Origin: JALGWN01 sp964598025 | GTDB taxonomy: Bacteria > Arandabacterota > Arandabacteria > Arandabacterales > Arandabacteraceae | Assembly: GCA_964598025.1 (NCBI GenBank) | Contig: CAZRAU010000022.1 | Location: 1-33,017, forward strand | Direction of reading: 5' to 3' | DNA length: 33,017 bases | Part shown: piece after piece, positions 9,041 through 16,368 of the stretch | Position numbering within the stretch: the first letter of the stretch is position 1 | Layout of the letters: the number at the start of each line of letters is the position of its first letter | Program-made: the position numbers and the translations under genes | The notes under the pieces: generated by a model | Told to the model about the DNA's origin: nothing | Database searches by the model: none | The model's input: the letters and a program-made list of their open reading frames with translations, nothing else

Positions 9041-9071
9041 GTGTAGCGTCGGGTTTCCACGCCCTACGTTG
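9041..9071. repeat. REP-like element B
   Basis: 30 of 31 bases are identical to element A, in the same orientation. The one change (CCCTACG for CCCGACG) breaks a pair of the stem. It ends two bases before the -35 box of the protease promoter at 9073. The 100 bases between the two copies are GC-rich and show no gene. Confidence 0.65.
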
Positions 9072-9072
9072 G

Positions 9073-9101
9073 TTGAGAACGGGGCGGGATTCTGGTATAA
9101 T
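9073..9101 (+). promoter_or_regulatory. Sigma70-type promoter of the subtilase gene
   Basis: TTGAGA (9073-9078), 17 bases, consensus TATAAT (9096-9101) preceded by TGG (extended -10). AAGGAGGG follows shortly before the ATG at 9129. Confidence 0.8.
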
Positions 9102-9128
9102 CAGATATAGAACATCAAGGAGGGTCGC

Positions 9129-10808
9129 ATGCCGAGGTTCTTGATTGTGTTTTTGGTATTGCTGCTCTGGGGGGCGCCGGGCTTCTCCGGCGATATCGCC
9201 CCGTCGGTCCAGGCCTGGAGTCGGATAGCCGGTGAGGAGGAGACAATTGCGGTATGGGTCTTCTTTAGGGACAAAGGTCCTCTGCCCGCGGCTCTCGAAG
9301 ACGCAAGCCTGGAGGATCTAGTCTCTGCCTACCCACAACGGGCGGTCGAGCGGCGTCTAAGAGCCCGCCCCGGACTTCCCTTCGACGCCGGCGATCTTCC
9401 GCTCCACAGGCCGTATGTCGAAGCTCTGAAAGCTCTCGGACTTGAATTCCGGGCATTCTCCAGGTGGCTCAATGCTGTCAGCATCGAGGCCTCCCCCGGC
9501 AAGATCCGGGAAATCGCAAGCCTGGAATTCGTTTGCCGCGTCACGAGGGTGAGTGGGAGGCGAGGCTCTCCTCAGCCCGAGACCTACGCGGTCGGAAGGC
9601 CGGCGAGGGCTCTCGACCAGTATGGAGAGTCATACACACAGCTTGCCCAGATTCAGGTCACCGATCTTCATGCGGAGGGGTACACCGGGGACGGGGTCGT
9701 GGTCGCCATCTTCGACACGGGTTTCTGGCTTGATCATGAGTCGATCGCCGGGGCAGACGTGATCGCCGAACACGATTTTATCAATGACGACGATATCACC
9801 GCCAACGAGCCGGGTGATGCTCCCTCCCAGCACAACCACGGCACTTCTTGCCTCTCGCTTCTTGCGGGCAATACCCCCGGTATCATGATGGGCGCCGCCT
9901 ATGGGGCTCAATACATACTGGCGAAGACAGAAGACACGACCATGGAAGAGCCGGCGGAGGAGGACTGGTGGATCGAGGCGGCGGAATGGGCAGATAGTCT
10001 TGGAGCCCAGGTCATATCCAGCTCGCTCTGCTACAATGACTGGTACACTTACGAGGACATGGACGGTGAGACCGCCCCTATCACGATCGCAGCCGATCGG
10101 GCCGCGGTGAACGGGATCGCGGTGGTCAATGCCGCCGGAAATTCAGGCGCATCGGAGTGGACGTACATCCTGGCGCCGGCAGACGGCGACAGCGTGATAT
10201 CGGTCGGTGCGGTCGATTCCAGCGGAAGCAGGGCGTATTTCTCATCAGTGGGACCCACCTTTGATGGAAGGACAAAGCCCACAATCATGGCGATGGGCCA
10301 GAGCACCTTCATTGCCGATCCACTCTACATCAATGGCTACAGACGCGGGAGCGGGACTTCCTTTGCATGTCCGCTTGTTGCCGGAGCCACGGCCCTGCTG
10401 CTTCAGAAGAACCCGGGTTGGACATCGGCTGAGGTGCTCGAGGCTATCACCGCCACCGGAACCAGGGCAACGAACCCCGATACGCTTTATGGCTGGGGCA
10501 TCCTCCAGGCCCGTGACGCTTCCAACCATGATCCCATATCCGGAGTCGCAGGCAGGCCGAGCATGCCGATGCTGATTGCCTATCCTAATCCCTGCAGATC
10601 CGATCTGACCGTGCGCTGCGCGGGCGGCTTCCCTTCGGGCCAAGTACTGGTCTATGACGTACAGGGGAGGCTCCTTGAGAGGTTCGTGCCGGAGCGCGGG
10701 GGCCTTGTCACTCTGAACGTGGAGGAGATAGGGTCGGGATTGTCACCTGGCCTGGCGTTTATTGTGGTGCCGGGGGTAGGGGCGGCAAAGGTCCTGATCC
10801 TAGAGTAG
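9129..10808 (+). CDS. Secreted subtilisin-like serine protease (S8 family)
   Basis: 559 aa. The signal peptide is RFLIVFLVLLLWGAPGFS. A pro-region of ~150 residues (ALGLEFRAFSRWLNAVSIEA resembles inhibitor-type propeptides) precedes the catalytic domain. The triad is Asp196 (VAIFDTGF), His237 (HNHGTSC) and Ser411 (GTSFACPLVAG), with oxyanion Asn338 (NAAGNSG). The C-terminal ~75 residues hold YPNPC, VLVYDVQGRLLERF and a hydrophobic end, a somewhat degenerate FlgD-like sorting domain without the usual W-x-G strand. It should be exported and cut proteins extracellularly or at the surface. It is monocistronic: its own promoter precedes it, and its TAG stop lies inside the left arm of the palindromic repeat at 10805. 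Confidence 0.92.
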   Translation: MPRFLIVFLVLLLWGAPGFSGDIAPSVQAWSRIAGEEETIAVWVFFRDKGPLPAALEDASLEDLVSAYPQRAVERRLRARPGLPFDAGDLPLHRPYVEALKALGLEFRAFSRWLNAVSIEASPGKIREIASLEFVCRVTRVSGRRGSPQPETYAVGRPARALDQYGESYTQLAQIQVTDLHAEGYTGDGVVVAIFDTGFWLDHESIAGADVIAEHDFINDDDITANEPGDAPSQHNHGTSCLSLLAGNTPGIMMGAAYGAQYILAKTEDTTMEEPAEEDWWIEAAEWADSLGAQVISSSLCYNDWYTYEDMDGETAPITIAADRAAVNGIAVVNAAGNSGASEWTYILAPADGDSVISVGAVDSSGSRAYFSSVGPTFDGRTKPTIMAMGQSTFIADPLYINGYRRGSGTSFACPLVAGATALLLQKNPGWTSAEVLEAITATGTRATNPDTLYGWGILQARDASNHDPISGVAGRPSMPMLIAYPNPCRSDLTVRCAGGFPSGQVLVYDVQGRLLERFVPERGGLVTLNVEEIGSGLSPGLAFIVVPGVGAAKVLILE

Positions 10809-10928
10809 GCCGGTGAAAACGTCCGCCTGCTGCGTTGCTCTCGGCTCGGGTCACTGCGACGCACGCAGAGTGCGCCTCGTTCCCCGTGCCTTCGTGCGCC
10901 TTGCATCCGGACGTTTTGACCGGCCTAC
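10805..10928. repeat. Palindromic interspersed element, copy Y1
   Basis: 21-base arms at 10805-10825 and 10908-10928 are complementary at 20 of 21 positions and enclose an 82-base core. The minus strand of the core matches the core of the element at 1738. The left arm contains the TAG stop codon of the protease. Confidence 0.85.
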
Positions 10929-11109
10929 GGTTGGGCAGTGTCTGCCGGTGAAAACGGTCCGCCTGCTGCGTTGCTCTCGGCTCGGGTCACTGCGACGCAC
11001 GCAGAGTGCGCCTCGTTCCCCGTGCCTTCGTGCGCCTTGCATCCGGACGTTTTGACCGGCCTACGGTTGGGCAGTGTCTGCCGGTGAAAACGGTCCGCCT
11101 GCTGCGTTG
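10810..11109. repeat. Tandem array of a ~135-bp unit (two full copies and one partial)
   Basis: Unit 1 is 10810-10944 (135 bases). Unit 2 is 10945-11080 (136 bases; one extra G makes AAAACGGTCCG from AAAACGTCCG, otherwise essentially identical). A third unit breaks off at 11109 after GCTGCGTTG. Each full unit holds one palindromic element (second copy's right arm at 11044-11064) and the linker GGTTGGGCAGTGTCTG. There are no variable spacers and no coding potential. This fills most of the 477-base gap between the protease and ppdK. Confidence 0.9.
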
Positions 11110-11110
11110 A

Positions 11111-11165
11111 CAACTGAGGTGACAGTTGATCTAAGCATCCTCGAATCAAGTTGACTGTCACCTCA
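11111..11165. promoter_or_regulatory. Inverted repeat upstream of ppdK
   Basis: TGAGGTGACAGT (11115-11126) is the exact complement of ACTGTCACCTCA (11154-11165), with a 27-base loop; wobble pairs could lengthen the stem. A smaller hairpin CAACTG/CAGTTG (11111-11128) competes with it. The sequence is AT-richer than the flanking repeats and begins exactly where the third repeat unit is cut off. It could be an operator or a leader structure for ppdK. There is no T-run. No convincing promoter is visible before the ATG at 11286. Confidence 0.4.
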
Positions 11166-11285
11166 ATCATGCGAGTGCCCCGGCATCCCGAAAATCGTTG
11201 CAAAGATGGCTGTGTGGATATTACCTTTATAACAAAATAGCATCGAATATTGTCCGGGGCCAAGCAAGGGAAGGAAGCAATCGCC

Positions 11286-14036
11286 ATGCAGAGATTGGTC
11301 TATTTCTTTGGAGCACATGAAGCGGACGGCAGCGCCGCCATGCGGGAGATCCTCGGCGGCAAGGGCGCCAACCTGGCCGAGATGTCGAGGATAGGCTTGC
11401 CTATCCCGGCTGGATTCACAATCACGACCGAGGTTTGCGCGTATTTCACGAGCCATGGAGGCCAATACCCTCACGGTCTCCAAGCCGCAGTGCTCTCAAA
11501 CCTGCGCAAAGCCGAGCAGGTGATGGGGAAGGGATTCGGCGACAGCGAGAACCCACTCCTGGTGTCGGTCCGGTCCGGAGCGAGGGTGTCCATGCCCGGG
11601 ATGATGGACAGCGTGCTCAATATCGGACTCAACGACCAGACAGTCAAGGGACTGGCCAAGGGCGGCAATGATCGGTTTGCGTATGACTGTTACCGAAGGT
11701 TGGTACAGATGTACGGAGACGTCGTGCTCGGACTCAAGCCTGAGGACGATACTGCGCCTGATCCATTCGAGACCATCATCGGCGCCAAGAAACGCGAGAA
11801 AGGCGTATCCAAGGATACCGAGCTTGACGTAGAGGATCTTAAGGACCTTGTAACCAAGTTCAAGGAGTTGATCCAGCGAGAGAAGAACATAATATTCCCG
11901 GAGGATCCCTATGATCAGCTCTGGGGGGCCGTCGACGCTGTGTTCAAGTCCTGGAATAACCGGCGGGCTATCGAATACCGGCGCATGAACGACATCCCTC
12001 ACGAGTGGGGTACCGCCGTGAATGTGCAGAGTATGGTGTTCGGGAACCTGGGCTGGGAATCGGGCACCGGTGTAGCCTTCACGCGCAATCCTGCGACCGG
12101 GGAGGACATTTTCTACGGTGAGTATCTCCTCAATGCTCAGGGCGAAGACGTGGTTGCCGGCATCAGGACGCCGCAGCCGATCAACCAAGCGCAGAAGGGC
12201 GATTCGAATCTCAAGTCGTTGGAAGAGGAGATGCCGGACGTCTACAAACAGCTTCTCGATGTCAGGCAGAATCTGGAGATGCATTTCAAGGATATGCAGG
12301 ACATAGAATTCACGATCGAGAACGGACATCTCTGGGTGCTGCAGACCAGGGCCGGCAAACGGACGGGCCTGGCGGCTTTGAAGATTGCCTTCGACATGTT
12401 CCACCAGGGGCTCGTCGATCGGGAGACGGTGCTCCTGCGGATAGACCCGGAACAGCTCAACCATATTCTACGCCCGGTCTTCGACACCAAGGGCAAAGAC
12501 AAAGCCAAGACCGAGAACCGGGTGGTCGCCGTGGGTCTCAACGCTGGACCCGGTGCGGCCAGTGGGAAGGTGGTCTTCAGTGCCGCACGGGTGAAGGACT
12601 ATGTACAGAGCGGCGAACCCGTGATTCTGGTCCGGGAAGAAACCAGCCCCGAGGATGTGGGCGGTATGAGTCTTGCCGAGGGGATTCTAACGGCAAGAGG
12701 GGGCATGACCTCACACGCGGCGCTGGTGGCCAGGCAGTTGGGCAAGGTCTGTGTGGTGGGCTGTGAGGTCCTGGAGATCAGCTATGAGAAGAAGCAGATG
12801 GTCGTGGGGAAACATGTAATCAAGGAGGGAGACTTCATCTCGGTGGACGGGACCACCGGTGAGGTGATTCTCGGCAAGGTGGACACAGTGAAGTCCGAGA
12901 TCGAGCGGGTGGTCATAGAGAAATCTCTCAAGCCGGAGGAGTCGCTCATATATCCCCTCTACAAAATGGTCATGGACTGGTCCGATCAGTGCAGGAGACT
13001 CAAGGTGAGAGCCAACGCCGATCAGCCGGACCAGGCGAGAACGGCCCTGGCATTCGGGGCGCAGGGAATAGGGCTCTGCCGGACCGAGCACATGTTCTTC
13101 GGTGAGGACCGCATCAACAAAGTCCGCCAGATGATTCTCGCCGAGACCCCTGCGGAGAAGCGGGCCGCCCTGGCCAAGATCGAGCCTCTCCAGCGGGAGG
13201 ATTTTAAAGAGATCTTCAGGGTCATGGCGGGCAAACCCGTCACGATAAGGCTTCTGGACCCCCCGCTGCACGAGTTTCTGCCCAAGGGCGACGAAGAAGC
13301 CGAAGCGGTTGCCCGAGAGATCGGTGTCAGCAAGGAAGAGGTCTTTGCCAAGGCCGCTGCCCTGGAAGAGATGAACCCGATGCTGGGCAATCGTGGTTGC
13401 AGACTCGGCATTACCCACCCGGAGATCTACGACATGCAGGTCAACGCCATAGTCCAGGCTGCGTCCGAGCTCAAGATCGAGGGTGTCGAGGTGCTGCCTG
13501 AGATCATGATCCCGCTTGTGGGAGATGCCCGGGAGTTGTCCTATATTCGGGAAAGGGCCAATGAGGTGGCCTCCCATGTGATGTACGAGAAGAAAGTCCA
13601 TATCGACTATCTCATCGGAACGATGATCGAAATACCCCGGGCGTGTGTTACCGCGGATGAAGTGGCCAAGGTTGCCGAGTTCTTCTCCTTCGGCACAAAC
13701 GATCTGACACAGATGACCTACGGCCTCAGTCGTGACGATGCAGGTCCGGTGATCAGGAAGTATATAGACCTCGGTATTGTCAGAAAAGACCCCTTCGCGT
13801 CCCTCGATCAGACAGGCGTGGGCAGACTGATGGCGATAGCGGTGAAGAAGGCCAGAGAGATCAGGCCGGGCATCAAGCTGGGAATATGCGGTGAGCACGG
13901 AGGGGAGCCCAGTTCAATCATCTTCTGCGATGATATCGAACTCGACTATGTGAGTTGCTCGCCCTATAGAATACCGGTTGCGAGGCTGGCGGCGGCGCGG
14001 GCGATGTTGCTCAAGGCAGGCACCCATTCGGCGTAG
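11286..14036 (+). CDS. ppdK: Pyruvate, phosphate dikinase
   Basis: Interconverts pyruvate + ATP + phosphate and PEP + AMP + PPi, linking glycolysis and gluconeogenesis. ATG 11286 is chosen over the in-frame TTG at 11250 because MQRLVYFFGA matches the usual PPDK start and GGAAGG precedes it; 916 aa is slightly longer than the ~875 of typical enzymes. The N-terminal ATP-grasp part has GGKGANLAEM and GLPIPAGFTI. The central swivel domain has GGMTSHAALVARQLGK with phosphorylated His477. The C-terminal TIM barrel has RTEHMFF, LLDPPLHEFLP, SFGTNDLTQMTYG and GICGEHGGEPSS, and Cys891 (YVSCSPYRIP) is the catalytic acid. It appears monocistronic and stops nine bases before the convergent regulator gene. 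Confidence 0.96.
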   Translation: MQRLVYFFGAHEADGSAAMREILGGKGANLAEMSRIGLPIPAGFTITTEVCAYFTSHGGQYPHGLQAAVLSNLRKAEQVMGKGFGDSENPLLVSVRSGARVSMPGMMDSVLNIGLNDQTVKGLAKGGNDRFAYDCYRRLVQMYGDVVLGLKPEDDTAPDPFETIIGAKKREKGVSKDTELDVEDLKDLVTKFKELIQREKNIIFPEDPYDQLWGAVDAVFKSWNNRRAIEYRRMNDIPHEWGTAVNVQSMVFGNLGWESGTGVAFTRNPATGEDIFYGEYLLNAQGEDVVAGIRTPQPINQAQKGDSNLKSLEEEMPDVYKQLLDVRQNLEMHFKDMQDIEFTIENGHLWVLQTRAGKRTGLAALKIAFDMFHQGLVDRETVLLRIDPEQLNHILRPVFDTKGKDKAKTENRVVAVGLNAGPGAASGKVVFSAARVKDYVQSGEPVILVREETSPEDVGGMSLAEGILTARGGMTSHAALVARQLGKVCVVGCEVLEISYEKKQMVVGKHVIKEGDFISVDGTTGEVILGKVDTVKSEIERVVIEKSLKPEESLIYPLYKMVMDWSDQCRRLKVRANADQPDQARTALAFGAQGIGLCRTEHMFFGEDRINKVRQMILAETPAEKRAALAKIEPLQREDFKEIFRVMAGKPVTIRLLDPPLHEFLPKGDEEAEAVAREIGVSKEEVFAKAAALEEMNPMLGNRGCRLGITHPEIYDMQVNAIVQAASELKIEGVEVLPEIMIPLVGDARELSYIRERANEVASHVMYEKKVHIDYLIGTMIEIPRACVTADEVAKVAEFFSFGTNDLTQMTYGLSRDDAGPVIRKYIDLGIVRKDPFASLDQTGVGRLMAIAVKKAREIRPGIKLGICGEHGGEPSSIIFCDDIELDYVSCSPYRIPVARLAAARAMLLKAGTHSA

Positions 14037-14045
14037 AGGAGAGGA

Positions 14046-15566
14046 TCAGGTCATACCGTATTGCTTCATCCGGCGATAGAGGGTCCTCTCGCCGATGCCG
14101 AGGAGTCTTGCTGCCCGTTTCCGGTTGCCGTTTACTTCAGCGAGCGTTCTGGCTATGAGCTCGCGTTCGACCTCCCTTATGGGGGTCCCCGGCTCCACGA
14201 CGATCTCGCCGGCGTCGGGCACTTCCCTGTAGCTGACTCCGTCGCGAATCAGCCCGTCACGGGGCAGCGGCTGGCCGCCGGTCACGGCGTCCCTGAGGCC
14301 GAGAACCAGCTCGGTCAGATACGCGACCCTCTGCTCGATTTCCGCGAGCCTGCCCAGAAGAAGATCACGCTCTATCTCATGGCGCGGCCTTCCGACCCTC
14401 ACAGGCAGGTCCCTGGACATCATCCCGGGGTTCAGTATGTGTTCAGGCAGGTCCCCAAGCCCGATTCTCTTGCCCTGTGACAACACAAGCAGGCTCTCGG
14501 CGAGATTCTTGAGTTCTCTGACGTTGCCGGGCCAGTCATACTCGACCAGGGCATCAAGGGCCTCCTCCGTCATTCCGCCGTAGTGGAGGTTGTTCCTCCT
14601 GCGGGCCTCTTCGACCAGACCAAGGAAGATCACTCGTATGTCGTCTCTCCGCTCTCTCAAGGCCGGGACGTGTATCGGGACGACGTTCAACCGGTAATAG
14701 AGGTCTCTTCGAAAAGCCCCATCATCGACCTCCTGTCGTAGGTCCCTGTTGGATGCCGCGATCACCCTCACGTCCACCTTCACATCCTGGGATCCCCCGA
14801 CGCGCATGAAACGCTCCTCCTCAAGTACCCTCAGGAGCCTCACCTGGGTCCCAAGCGGCATCTCGCCGACCTCATCGAGGAAGAGGGTTCCTCCGTCCGC
14901 TATCTCGAATCTCCCTTTTCTCTGAGCGGTGGCGCCTGTGAAAGAGCCCTTCTCGTGACCGAAAATCTCGCTTTCGAGCACACCTTCCGGGAGGGCGCCG
15001 CAGTTCACTGCAATGAACGGACCTTCTCTCCGGTCGCTTCTGAGATGAATGGCCCGTGCGATGAGTTCCTTGCCGGTTCCACTCTCCCCGGTTATGAGAA
15101 TGGTGACCTTCGTGGATGCGATAGTCTCGACGATTTCAATGGCCTGGAGCATCTTCTCATCATGCCCCAGAATTCCTATCTCCTTGCGGGCGGTAAGCCT
15201 TCGAATACCGGTATTGATGGTCTTCTCATCGCTGCCTGCTTCTATATAGGCGTCGGCGCCCTCGCCCATCAACTCCCGGCGTCTTTTGAGCGGGACCTCC
15301 GGTCCGACAATTACACCGAAGACCAGAGGATACCTGTGTTTCAGGCTCTGTACGACCTTGAGACCGCTGGAATCGGGAAGCTCCTCACAAGCGAAGACAT
15401 AGTCCGGGGGTTTTCGCTTGGCGGCCCTCAGGGCAGACGCCCCGTCCTCCGTATCAAGGGTAGCTATTCCATGCGAGTTCAAGAGGTTACGGATCACTGC
15501 CATTCTGTCGGGCGAATCACAGACCAGAATGGCAGTTGCGGCATTGCCGGCCTTTTCTAGTGCCAT
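14046..15566 (-). CDS. Sigma54-dependent transcriptional activator with degenerate receiver domain
   Basis: 506 aa, NtrC-type order: receiver (~10-125), AAA+ (~130-370), Fis-type helix-turn-helix (~460-506). The AAA+ domain has Walker A GESGTGKE (160-167), GSFTGA (207-212, a common variant of the sigma54-contacting GAFTGA loop) and Walker B GGTLFLDEVGEM. The C-terminus has NRKRAARLLGIGERTLYRRM. The receiver has lost its chemistry: the phospho-acceptor Asp position reads Cys60 (FACEELPDSSG), one of the N-terminal acidic pair is Cys16, and the conserved Lys is Ala110 (YIEAGSD). It is therefore probably controlled by ligand or protein contact rather than phosphorylation. GGAGAGGAGAAGGA precedes the ATG. 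It is divergent from rpsU; target genes are unknown, and I saw no clear sigma54 promoter in the window. Confidence 0.92.
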   Translation of the reverse strand: MALEKAGNAATAILVCDSPDRMAVIRNLLNSHGIATLDTEDGASALRAAKRKPPDYVFACEELPDSSGLKVVQSLKHRYPLVFGVIVGPEVPLKRRRELMGEGADAYIEAGSDEKTINTGIRRLTARKEIGILGHDEKMLQAIEIVETIASTKVTILITGESGTGKELIARAIHLRSDRREGPFIAVNCGALPEGVLESEIFGHEKGSFTGATAQRKGRFEIADGGTLFLDEVGEMPLGTQVRLLRVLEEERFMRVGGSQDVKVDVRVIAASNRDLRQEVDDGAFRRDLYYRLNVVPIHVPALRERRDDIRVIFLGLVEEARRRNNLHYGGMTEEALDALVEYDWPGNVRELKNLAESLLVLSQGKRIGLGDLPEHILNPGMMSRDLPVRVGRPRHEIERDLLLGRLAEIEQRVAYLTELVLGLRDAVTGGQPLPRDGLIRDGVSYREVPDAGEIVVEPGTPIREVERELIARTLAEVNGNRKRAARLLGIGERTLYRRMKQYGMT

Positions 15567-15617
15567 TCCTTCTCCTCTCCTGCGCAGAACCTAACACAAC
15601 CGCCGAAAACGGTCAAG

Positions 15618-15645
15618 ATTCTACCACATTTTCCCTTGACAACAA
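15618..15645 (-). promoter_or_regulatory. Promoter of the sigma54-type regulator
   Basis: On the minus strand TTGTTG (15645-15640), 16 bases, TAGAAT (15623-15618) with TGG just before the -10 box. Its -35 box overlaps that of the opposing rpsU promoter by two bases. Confidence 0.5.
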
Positions 15646-15663
15646 GCCGCTATATGCTAAATT
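15636..15663 (+). promoter_or_regulatory. rpsU promoter
   Basis: Consensus TTGACA (15636-15641), 16 bases, TAAATT (15658-15663) preceded by TGC (extended -10). It likely transcribes rpsU, the zinc-type gene and rpmI. Confidence 0.6.
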
Positions 15664-15704
15664 GAATCCAAAACCATAACCGTGATGGAAGGTCGTGACG
15701 CTGG

Positions 15705-15896
15705 ATGGCGAGCGTTAGAGTGGGGCAGCATGAATCCATAGATAGAGCATTGAGGCGCTTCAAGAAGGAGTGCGAGAAGGCGGGGATTGCCCGGGAGGCG
15801 AGGAGGGCATCAAGATTCGTTAAACCGAGCGAAAAACGTAGAAAAAAGGCTCTGAAAGCCGAGCAGAGGAAACGGAGTAGCGAGGGTCGGAAGTAG
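15705..15896 (+). CDS. rpsU: 30S ribosomal protein bS21
   Basis: 63 aa, the normal size for S21. The sequence has the S21 pattern VRVGQHESIDRALRRFKKEC, then EARRASRFVKPSEKRRKKA and a Lys/Arg-rich tail. S21 binds late to the small subunit near the 3' end of 16S rRNA and helps initiation. The Shine-Dalgarno is weak (only short G-rich stretches before the ATG), which is common for this gene. It opens a probable three-gene unit ending in rpmI. Confidence 0.95.
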   Translation: MASVRVGQHESIDRALRRFKKECEKAGIAREARRASRFVKPSEKRRKKALKAEQRKRSSEGRK

Positions 15897-15985
15897 AGCT
15901 TTTCGAGCCCTTTCGATTCTACTGGTTCACGCGCCCGCTGAAGCGCACAGGCTAGGTTGGTAGAACAAGGAAGGGGGGAGCTCTG

Positions 15986-16162
15986 TTGGGTTACAAGGAT
16001 GAGGTCCTGGTGAAGGACCACCCCAGCGCCACCTATGAAATGCTTCTCCAGAAGGCGGAACGTGAGGGGAGGATCGGGGGGAAGTACACATGTCCCATCT
16101 GTGGGATGAAGTTCAGGAAAGAAAAGCAAGCAGCGGATTGTTGCAGGGGAATCACTAGATAG
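15986..16162 (+). CDS. Small CxxC zinc-type protein between rpsU and rpmI
   Basis: 58 aa starting at TTG 15986, with GGGGGAG five bases upstream. Cysteines are arranged as CPICGMKFRKEKQAADCC: a CxxC knuckle and a CC pair 13 residues later, which would make a one-zinc ribbon or finger. The N-terminal half (YKDEVLVKDHPSATYEMLLQ) looks helical. The coding frame ends with TAG at 16160-16162, immediately before AGGAG of the rpmI ribosome site, so the spacing fits a real gene in an operon. No named family is recognised. Its place between two ribosomal protein genes suggests a role in ribosome assembly or translation, by inference only. Confidence 0.7.
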   Translation: MGYKDEVLVKDHPSATYEMLLQKAEREGRIGGKYTCPICGMKFRKEKQAADCCRGITR

Positions 16163-16173
16163 GAGTCATCATC

Positions 16174-16368
16174 GTGCCCAAGGCCAAAACCAGTAGGTCT
16201 GCTGCCAAGAGGTTCACAAAGACAGCGACGGGGAAGTTGAAAAGGGGTAAGTCCAGCTCCAGCCACAAGTTCACATCCAAGACGAGGAAGCAGAAGCGTA
16301 GGCTTAGAAAGGGAGCTATGGTTTCCGGGGCCGATGCCAAGCGTATGAAGAGGTTGTTACCGGACTAG
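16174..16368 (+). CDS. rpmI: 50S ribosomal protein bL35
   Basis: 64 aa from GTG 16174, preceded by AGGAG at 16161-16165. It has the L35 signature MPKAKTSRSAAKRF, the ATGKLKRGKSSSSHKFTSKT segment and the KQKRRLRKGAMVSGADAKRMK C-terminus. In most bacteria rpmI lies between infC and rplT. Here neither is adjacent: upstream is the small zinc-type gene, and downstream the convergent deacetylase gene overlaps its stop by four bases (CTAG at 16365-16368). Confidence 0.95.
   Translation: MPKAKTSRSAAKRFTKTATGKLKRGKSSSSHKFTSKTRKQKRRLRKGAMVSGADAKRMKRLLPD

Noticed and set aside
10810..11109. CRISPR-like direct repeats
   Set aside because: The units are 135/136 bases, adjacent and identical throughout with no variable spacers, and no cas genes are present.
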